Part shown: in pieces, positions 55,456 through 64,000 of the stretch | How positions within the stretch are numbered: the stretch's first letter is position 1 | How the letters are laid out: each line of letters begins with the position of its first letter | Assembly: GCA_025765615.1 (NCBI GenBank) | Contig: JAIVFJ010000117.1 | Coordinates: 124,001-188,000 of the forward strand | Origin: Zopfochytrium polystomum | Lineage: Eukaryota > Chytridiomycota > Chytridiomycetes > Chytridiales > Chytridiaceae | Direction: 5' to 3' | Length of the DNA: 64,000 nucleotides | Made by a program: the position numbers and the translations under genes | The notes under the pieces: model-generated | Told to the model about the DNA's origin: nothing | Seen by the model: the letters and a program-made list of their open reading frames with translations, nothing else | Database searches by the model: none

Positions 55456-58400
55456 TCACGTCGGTTCATGGAGCAACTCAACAAACGAAGCAGGAAGACC
55501 CAAATTCCACACCCAGAACCGAATCATGTAGTCGTCGACGTGACCCACTTCGCCGTCATCCGCCTCCCTCCCGGTCCCCGCCGACGGACCTATCGCCGTC
55601 GTCCTCGTCGTTGGCACGTCGTTGTTGCTCGCGTCTCGCCCAGCCACATCAACGACCGCGCTCTCCCCACCCGCCACCGTCACCGGAGGTGGTGGTGGTG
55701 GCGGCATGTCTGCAGAAGCTATGTTTTGTGAGGGGTTCACCAGCGCAGACGGCGTTGCCGTTACAGGTGGCCCTAATGAGGTACTACCGGTCTCGTCGAA
55801 TTCGTGCAGTTCCGCCGCCATCTCCGTTCGGGCGGACTGCATCGCGCGAACGTCAGGCTCATCTTCAACCGCCATCATCGCCTCCTCCCACGACGCGACC
55901 GACCTTGAAATGGGGTTAGCAGCAACGGGCGCTGGCAAATCCTCCATGGATATCGTGTCTCGGACTGGAAACGCCGCGGAAGACGACGACATGGGCAGCA
56001 TTCGCGTCATGTCGTCGTCCAGCCAATCGCGCCAATCCATTTTTTTCAAGTGGTCTACCGTGAATTCGCCTTCCTGAATGACAACGCTGTCCAACCGCCG
56101 CTTTTCATCGGCTTTCCGAAGCATATTCTCTTCAATCGTATGTTTGCTGATTAGACGGTATATGTGAACGTCACGAGTTTGGCCGATGCGGTGAGCTCGA
56201 TCTTGTGCTTGCGCTACACGGGGAAGTCAGAAGTCCATAAAATCAAAAAAAAAAAAAAAAATCAAAAAACCAAACAACGCGTACCGTCCATCGCCGGATT
56301 CCAATCACTGATAATCGAATAGGGAGTCAATTTGAAGGGTGAATGGTTTAGATGAGTTAACCAACAGTGCAATTTCAAGTTAAGTAGTGTTTCCAAACCT
56401 GTCATAAAAAATGACTGTGTCAGCACCAGTCAAGTTCATCCCAACGCCGCCGCTTCGAGTTGAAAGGATGAAGACAAAGTTCCGGCTGTCGTTATTGAAC
56501 CGGTCCATCAAAATCTTTCGTTCCTCGATTTTAGTCGCACCGTCGAGGCGCAGGTAGATGTACCCGTGCAAGTTCAAGAACTGCTCGAGAACATCTGATC
56601 CAAAAAAAAAAAAAAAAAAAGGAAAATTGAGAGGTCGATACCCGAAGCCAAAGTAGAGAATATCTTCACTCACCCAGCACACGCGTCATCTGGGTGAAAA
56701 TAAGCGCTCTATGGCCGCCTTGTTTGAGGCGCCTTAGTATCACGGCCAGCACTTGAAGCTTTCCACAATCATACTGCAGGAGCCACCGATCAGGAAACGC
56801 GATAGTTAAACGATTGTGGGGAGCGTGCAAGACATCCGTGAATTTCTCCGCAACAGGCTGCGCTCTTCGACGGCTCGGAGGACCAGGAGTGACACCCAAA
56901 AGCTTCTCAAGCGCAAGGCGGGCTTCCTCTACCGGTGCTCGTTTTGACCACAGTCCCGCTGGTGGGCCTATCGGTGCTCCGCCCCACCTTTGAACCACGC
57001 GGGCCCTTGGCGTCACAAATGCGAATCGGTCAATGAGATTCCCTAGATCCCCGGCCAGCCGAATTGATAAAGTCGGAACCAGGTCGGCGATGATTTCCTG
57101 AGAGAGTCTCGCATTCCAATGTCTTCGTGACCGCGCTTTTCGGATAGGCTCGAAGGCATCCGTGTACGAAGGCAAAGTAGGGTGAAACGAATCAATGGGG
57201 CGTCGGCCCAGGGTTTTGATGACGTAAATGATCCCAGCGCCATACAGGGGATGAATTTGGCAACGAATTCGATTCGCCACGCGCATCCGGAACCATCGAA
57301 TCGTTGTTTGACTTGCTTGGCGTAGCCGAAGGAGATTGGCGTGTTCATTAATATTGGAGTAGTTCGCTGATAAAGGCGGACCATTGTTTGTCCCCCCCAT
57401 CATTTGGGCAAAGTGAGCGCGCAACGCCATTTCTGATTGGGCGATACCAACAACTGTTTCGTCAAAGTGCTGATCAGGGTCGAGACGGTTGATTAAAAGA
57501 GTGGCCATCATCGAATATCGTTCAACGCGGGGGTCTGTTACGAGAAGGTTCCACGAACTGAGATCCAGATCAAGTGACCCGGCGAACGGTGGCCATGGGT
57601 TACTCGTATGGTCCTGTTTGAACTGCAATAGACGGTCCAGCATCGAATAAGCAGGTTCGAACTGATCTACGGCGGAGCCATACATGGCAAATGAGGTGAC
57701 AATGGGCCGAACTTCAAACAAGTCAGGGTGATTGCACACCTTTCGTAACTGCATCAGGCAATTTATGATGCTCATGTAATTTCCCGAGGCGAGGTCCTCC
57801 TTCGTTTTTGCACGCGACATGTAATCATCGTACAAGAACCTTTGACGCAGCGAAAGTTTGCAATACACAACATGCTCAAACTTTCCAGGCATCTGCTTCT
57901 CAACATCTCGCTTCAACCGCCTCAGCAAATAGGGCCGTAGTACTGTGTGTAACTTGGCGACGGTTTCTCTCACTTCGTTCCCTGCATCTCCGCCGGCACC
58001 CTCTACAAGATGTTCCACCGGCCGAGCGAACCACTCTTGAAAGTCTTTCAGCGTTGCAAAACCAGTGGGCATAGCAGAAGACACGCCATTTGGCATCAAA
58101 AAGTACATAAGCGACCACAACTCCATTAAATTGTTCTGCAACGGCGTCCCAGTCAATAGAAGTCGCCGTTGCGAGCTGAAGTTTAATAGTACTTGCCATC
58201 GCTGCGAACGAAAGTTTTTAATATTGTGCGCTTCATCCAAAATTAAATAGTGCCAAGGGCGTCTTTTCAGCATGACCTGGTCCGTGAGAACAAGCTGATA
58301 GGATGTAATGCACACATGAAAAGCGTTTGGTTTTGACCAGCCAGTTCGTTTTTCGCGCCTCTGGGTTTGGGATCCATAGTACGTCAATATTTTCAAACCG

Positions 58401-61400
58401 GGGCACCATTTCTTGAACTCGAATTCCCAGTTCAACATGACGCTGGTTGGGACGACAATCAAGTGCGGACCTTGAAGAGCATGAGGATATCGTGAAGCCA
58501 ACAGCAAATATCCTTACCCCAAATGCCTTTTTCCACAGCCAAGTATGCGATAAGTGCAATCGTTTGGATGGTCTTCCCCAAACCCTGTATTCCCATAAGT
58601 CGGCAAAATTAGTAGAGAGACTCCCGATACGAAGAGCACCTGTAATAATCAATTGTGTGACGCACCATTTCGTCAGCGAGTATTCCATTCAAACCGTTAT
58701 TGTAGAGTTTTGCCAGCCAGTCCAAACCGACATGCTGGTACTCTCTTAAAGAATGACGCAGCAAAAATGGGACTTTAACGCGTACGTTGGTCGTCGTAAG
58801 CGTGTTCCCAGTTGGTGCTTCGATCAAGTCTCGTGCCCTTGGGCTTGAATCGCTATCCTGAGAGGCGGGCTCGTACTGATCCATATCTTCCGACACCGAA
58901 GGATCTACGGAGTCCGAAGCGCGAACTTTGGGGATTGTCGGGGTGCTGGGGAGGATCGCTTGCTCTGCTTTCTCTGCGGGGTCGTGCATCATTTCGTCTT
59001 CAATGTGGTTGTGATTCATCGCTGTGCTTGAATGCTCCAGGCTGGCTTCGAGGGGTTTCTTTTCTGTCGCCGCAGCATCCCCGATGGCTGTTTGTGCGTC
59101 CACTCCATTAACGATAGCAGGAACTTCCGGCACATCCGGATTAGACACTTTTTTCGCTTCGACCGGAGTTGCGCCCACTTTTGGTACATCATCTTTAGAT
59201 TTTGGCCGACCGTTGGGAGGGGTGGCTGATTCTTGCTCTTTTGGTTTGCTTGGAAATGCCGAAGGTCGATTTGGGAGAACTTCAATAACGTCGTCGTCAT
59301 CGTCAGATTCGTCCTCGGACTCCGACGAGGAATCATTCATGTTCTCGCCTTGCCTCTCGTCTTGGTATAGCGGACTAGGAGGGTGCTCTTGGGTGGTGTC
59401 GGCGGGAATTCCCTCGTCCGTATATCCAAGAAGTTGATGAAGCGGTGTGTCATCCGAGGAATCCTCATCATCTGACTCCGCATCCTCGTCGTCATCAATG
59501 TCATCATCCATATAATCACTCTCATCGAAGTCTCCACCATCTTCAGCATCTCTAGCGTCAATAGAATCGAAGTCGGAAAGAGCTGGGTCTTCGCTATTCA
59601 CTTGAGTTGGGGAAGCGGATTGTGATATAAGTTGGGATGATGAAGCAACTGTTGTGAGGATGTGCGTTGACTGATTGAGGATTGCCTGTAATTGCCGTTT
59701 TCCCGCTCTTTCTTGTTCGCGGCGATAGAGCTCTTTTTGTTTCCCTTTCACGATCTGTGATAACAGTCAGAGCCTTACAATGGAGCGGCATTTGACACTT
59801 ACGGCATCAACAACCTTCCACTTCTTCGCGACTTCGGCCGAGACCGCTTTCGCAAGTTTACGGAGTCTCTTCTCTTCCAGTCGCGCTAACCGCTCGCCCT
59901 CTGTTTTCTTTAGCTCCCAATACCGTTGAACTGCTTTGGAAATTTTTTTCCCATTTGAAAGCTTCATTCTGCGATGTTGGGAGGCGGAATTAGAGGCAAG
60001 ACGGATCTCCTCATGCAGTCGCGACCAATGAGTTGCAGCCTCGTCAAGGGGTTCAAGGCCAAAGGAGGTGGAGGAGCTGGCGCCAGGCAAAGTCGGCGCC
60101 GTTTGCTGAGCGAGAGTGGTAGATGAAGATTTCGAACGATCGCCCAGCAAACCACGTCGTTGGAACTCTTGAATACGCTGCGAGAGCACAGCTTCGTCTT
60201 CTGCCCTTCTTTCCAGCTCATCATCATTCGCGGAGATGAGCTCGTCCTCGATCCAAACAAACGAGGATAGAAAGCCTGTTAGACCGTTGAACCGAGAAAA
60301 TACGGGTGGAGTGGACGGCGTAAGTGGTGGGTTTGGTGGTGGCTCGCTGCTTCGCGCTGAGGATGCTTGGCTGGACCTTCGGACCGTGGATGTTGGAGGT
60401 TCGGACGATGGTGGCGCTGACTGCATTGGAGAGCTATCAGCAGAAGACGGGCCTGGGGAAATCGCGAGGGACGAATCGGGAGAGGTTGGTTGCTTTGCAG
60501 AAGCTATTCGGGAAGAAGCACGATGGGAGACTACAGGGCCGGCTCGAACAACGGATGCACCACGCTTTGGCGGGCGGCCGACGCGCCCCCTTGAGCCAGC
60601 CGGCCTTCCCCGTGGCGCGGCAAAGTTCTCGGAGGCGCGGCGTGTTGCTAAAAGCGGTGGCCCTCGAGCCCGACCAGTATCTGGCGCTGCAATGGCGGCT
60701 GCAGGAGGCAATCGTGCGGTCGCGCTCCGTTGTGGCTGACGTTGAAGGGAGTGCTGTTTCGGAGGTTGTTGCTCGTCCTTAACCTGGGTCGGTTGAGGAA
60801 GTCGGGTGCGACGAAGTGAGGCTCGACCAATGCCTGAATCAGATTGTTCTGTCGATTGAGCTGCAGCAAGGGCGGCGAAGGGTATTTGCACCTTCTTAGA
60901 TGGGGAAGACGAATTCACGGGCAACTCGGGGTGTAAAACGGCTGATTGAGATGTTTCAATACCTGCATCTGAAGAGAGCGATTAACGAAGGAGGCCCGAA
61001 AGTTCTTCAGTCCTACTCACCGTTATCCTCTCGATAATCTCCCGAGGCAGGGTGATCGCCATCTCCCGCCGAATTATTCAGAGAGAGGGGATCTCCGTCC
61101 GGTCGAGTGCTTGATGGATGAAGCGCGATCGGATCGGTTTCCATTGCGCTTGCTTCGCGAGAAGCAGAATTCTCCACAGTGGAGGCGGGCAGTGAATCGT
61201 CGAGAACGGATGACTGGCTGAAATCATCGCTTGCTTCAACCAGGGTAACATTCACATTCCTTGCCTTCGCAGATCCTCGTGACTCGGCTGGGGGATTCGT
61301 GCGGCGCCGTTGCACCGGGCGACGGCGTCCATCGCTTTGCGGCGCTCTGGGAGGCGGTGAGTCGTCGTCGTCATCTTCTCCGCGACTGCTGCTGCCACTG

Positions 61401-62050
61401 CTATGGGACCTTCGTCCATACAGCGCGATTGCTGATGCTGCGGCGGCGGCTGCGGAGCGTCTACTACCACGCCGGGGAGTAGGGGTGGTCAAATCATCGT
61501 TCGGACCGGACACACTCGACGCTGTGACGGCATCAGGTATGTTGCCAAACTCAACGGCGGCGGCGCTATTGACGCTACCCGCAACAGCGCCGCTGTTATC
61601 ATTGGATTCGAGACTATGGACAGCAGGGACATCAGCCATATCAGTGTCGTGATTGCCGCTGACTATCGCTGTGAGGGTGGCAGTGTTGTTCGCGCTGCCG
61701 CTTCCGTCATCGTCGCCGTCGTCGTCAACGTCGTGCAGTTGGCGAATGCGCTTGGACGACCGTGGAGGCGTGGACATTTCTTCACGCTTCGAGGCTGCTG
61801 CTACAGCTGCTAAAACCGCTGCTGCTGCTGCCGCTGCAGCGGGGAGTTCTGGTGAAGTCAACGGCGAGGTTTCGGATGATGAGGATGAGGAGGAGGACAA
61901 CAAGGTTATTGGGTGGGCGGGGGTTGCTGCGGTGGCGACGGGGTTACCGGACAAGGTGCCGCCACCGGTCTCACCACCACGGTCGATGCTGCTGTGGCTG
62001 CCTCCAGAGTTACTTCTGCTGCTACTGGCTGAGCTGCTCGCCAAGTCCAT
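55456..62050 (-). CDS. SWR1: SWR1-type SNF2 chromatin-remodelling ATPase, 8 exons, ~2039 aa
   Basis: SWR1 exchanges H2A for H2A.Z in nucleosomes. Exons 62050-61021, 60962-59803, 59754-58666, 58584-58518, 58470-56674, 56594-56399, 56307-56285 and 56213-55456; all GT..AG and the frame closes at 6,120 bp. N-terminal ~640 residues are low complexity. An HSA-like helix (VAKKWKVVDAIVKGKQKEL) crosses exons 2-3, then a long acidic region. Then [20 protein letters not shown] (Walker A, exon 4), HLIVVPTSVMLNWE, LDEAHNIKN (~1194), TGTPLQNNLMELWSLMYFL, a ~400-residue insertion between ATPase lobes (INO80/SWR1 hallmark), QMTRVLD, RLDGATKIEERK, LSTRSGGVGMNLTGADTVIF, DWNPAMDAQAQDRAHRIGQ and VVIQEGEFT, which points to SWR1 over INO80. 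The start may instead be 62140. Confidence 0.93.
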
Positions 62051-63711
62051 GAGTGGGTGATAGTGGGGCGTATGTGTCTGGGAGCGACGGTGAGAACGTA
62101 TGTGTGTATGCCGTGAGCGTGGGCGGCCGCCAGCGAGCACACGCCCGCGTCCTCACTTGGTTGAGGGTGGTTCAAAATTTTCGAACCAAAGAGGCGGAGA
62201 CAGAGTGGGGGTCGTTGTTGCCGCTTTCTCCTTCCGCTCGGACGATCTGTTGTTCCCACTGCACTGTACTGAACGGACGGACCAATACGCATCACGAAAT
62301 ATTGGGACGTCTTTTTGGAGAAAGCGGTTGACATCCTCTGGAATGATCCAAGAATGTTGCCTGTACTTGCAAAGTATGGATCTCTCTATCCACTTCAGAC
62401 TGGAACACTATGTGTTCGAATTGAAGTGCGGAGTTCTGACTTCCAAGGAAAATCACGTCAGGGAAGGTGTGTCAATATAGTCCGAGCGTCTACTGGCAGC
62501 TAGCATTCCTTTCGTCTCGGTTCTACAGCTCTATGGTTCAACTTTCCCAGCTATTACTGATCCCTGAGCGGCGTTCCCTGAGGCTATTGGTGATAAGTCA
62601 AAGGCAGAAGCCTGCACCGATACATATTTACCCAAAGCTCGAGCGCTACCACCAAAAGCCCGACAATTGGCAGAAGGACACTTCTGATGCCCCCTACCGT
62701 AAACACAATTACTCGTGTCCTATTCACCTATAGTGGCGAAGAGTATTGGAGGAATCCACGGGGAAGAAGAATTATCGATGTGACCGCCGTGAGAATATTC
62801 GACTTATGATCGGGAATGATGCGGCACGAAATGCCGGGAGGCAACGAAAACGAGGGCCAGCACAAAGCACACACTCCCAGTGACGATGACTGCCACAACC
62901 ATCCCGCACTCTCCACGCACTCTCCACGCACTACTCCTTGCACCACAGTCTCCTGCCGACAACACGAGCGCGTATTGTAGTGCCACAGAGGCGCAGAGGA
63001 CCGACGCCCATTCACTATTGACGACACTGACAGCAGGTCAAGCCCAAAATACCGAAGCACACCAGCCCACTGCGCCAAGAACACCTGTCGGCAGGCAACG
63101 GAGAACCCGGGATCTGCGGTCGCAGCTCCTTTCCATCTTTCCGCTGTCGATGGCGGTTATGTGGGTGACCGTTTGGATCGATTTGTTGGCACATGTTTAG
63201 GTCCATCTCCGCCGTTCCGGATCTGCCGGGTGTTCCGTTTGCCAGTACATGGAAATTGCTCTGTTCACAAACGGCCCAGCAGCGAGAAAGTTTTGGAGCG
63301 TTCTTGGTGTGTTCTTGGTGTTTGTAGGGAGGAACAACGATGAGGTCCAACAACACGTCCCCTTGTGTGGATGGGCGGAAGCGAGTTAGGCGACTGACGC
63401 AAGATGCATGCGAATATAGGTCCTCGTTGTTACATCGCAGGCAAACACGGAGAGCATTTTTACAGAATAATCAACTCTTTTCATCTCCTTTTCATGGTGG
63501 TCGCCAGTTGGCGTGGTTCCAGCGTTCCCGGGAACGTACTACAGGTGCGACGGAGGGGAGATCTCAAAGCGTGTGTTGCAGGAAATGAGTTGCAGCGAGA
63601 CAGAGAAAAAAGGGACAGACACACACAAAGTCAGGAGCGCCTCCCACCTCTCTTCGGTCTGTCGTCTGCCTGAGTGCAAGTGGGCTTCTCCCAACCACAA
63701 TCAGCAATCAA
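62051..63711. other. Intergenic region with a possible coding relic
   Basis: The SWR1 promoter lies near 62051-62300. Around 62315-62503 plus, a frame reads EKAVDILWNDPRMLPVLAKY and SLYPLQTGTLCVRIEVRSSD. Around 62700-62800 another reads GEEYWRNPRGRRIIDVTAV. Both look like protein, but stops and frame changes separate them and I cannot name a family. The rest (62810-63711) shows no gene. Confidence 0.35.
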
Positions 63712-64000
63712 ATGTTGGACTCTTGGGTCGTTCGAAGCGGCTCAACCCTGGCCGTCGTGCCAATGGCCTCGGCGTCGGCGTCGGCGTCGGCGTCGGGAGG
63801 CTTCCGCTTCGTCTCTTTCAACGTCCCCAACTTGCACTACCTCGAGGACAGGCCCGATCCCGCCACCGGCGTCCGCCTCGCCCCGACTCCGTTCGAGCAG
63901 GACGATGCGATCGCCACCGTCGCATACCTCCGCGGAAACGTCGTCCGCATATACACCCTCAGCTACCAGTCGATTCCGTCGGCGTCGTCCTCCTCCAACT
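63712..64000 (+). CDS. Glycoside hydrolase family 5-like protein, 5' end only
   Basis: Frame from ATG 63712 to the window edge (96 codons, incomplete). After a Ser/Ala repeat encoded by (GCGTCG)n at ~63769-63798 it reads FRFVSFNVPNLHYLEDRPD, PTPFEQDDAIATVAYLRG and NVVRIYTLSY. This resembles the N-terminus of fungal mannanase/cellulase-like GH5 proteins (strand 1, first helix, strand 2 of a TIM barrel). No clear signal peptide with this start; ATG 63763 is an alternative. Divergent from SWR1. Confidence 0.55.
   Translation, partial: MLDSWVVRSGSTLAVVPMASASASASASGGFRFVSFNVPNLHYLEDRPDPATGVRLAPTPFEQDDAIATVAYLRGNVVRIYTLSYQSIPSASSSSN

Overview
The window comes from a fungal nuclear genome; I would not name a genus. 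Host genes carry short spliceosomal introns (47-310 bp, GT..AG) and are GC-rich. They include fungal-type proteins: an indoleamine 2,3-dioxygenase, an SWR1 chromatin remodeller, a SIRT1/Sir2-class deacetylase, a Romo1/Mgr2 mitochondrial protein, a RING-H2 ligase and polyubiquitin. There is no sign of bacterial operons, rRNA or CRISPR.

Positions 1-24.9 kb are nested retrotransposons. A Ty3-like gag/protease fragment (34-3391) is cut just after its protease DTG. A chromodomain Ty3/gypsy element (3394-8656, minus strand) follows. Its 312-bp LTRs carry long arrays of perfect heat-shock-element repeats upstream of a TATA box. Next comes a decayed Copia element on the plus strand whose gag is split by a 2.1-kb element (9386-11517). 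That element has TG..CA ends, an AATG target duplication and two tRNA-like modules. A direct duplication of 8,111 bp (7009-15119 = 16721-24831, constant offset 9712, no difference seen) repeats most of this block. The second gypsy copy (15274-18368) has lost most of pol through two deletions that leave one open frame.

24.9-28.2 kb is intergenic and holds a solo Copia LTR with a 5-bp target duplication, poly(A) tracts and GA/CT microsatellites. The dioxygenase gene is at 28207-31292. 32.5-37.2 kb is Copia debris on both strands, with a second copy of the tRNA-module element (34946-36392, target duplication GTCA).

37.5-40.3 kb holds the most unusual host locus. Two ubiquitin repeats are fused in frame to a hydrophobic segment plus a Cys-containing domain. 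Degenerate tandem copies follow, alternating ubiquitin pieces with two conserved non-ubiquitin modules that may derive from a secreted zincin-type metallopeptidase. A RING-H2 gene (41225-44161, minus) and a third Copia copy (44.3-48.0 kb, minus) with its LTR (48883-49287) follow.

49.3-51.8 kb shows no recognisable gene. 51.8-64 kb is gene-dense: MGR2 (minus) and SIR2 (plus) share a CT-rich divergent promoter. SIR2 converges on SWR1 (55456-62050, minus, 8 exons) across a 540-bp spacer with three long poly(A) tracts. A partial GH5-like hydrolase gene begins at 63712 and runs off the end. The host genes cover chromatin control (SWR1, SIR2), protein turnover (ubiquitin, RING), tryptophan/NAD metabolism (IDO; NAD is also the Sir2 cosubstrate) and mitochondrial import (MGR2). 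They do not form a cluster with one evident function.
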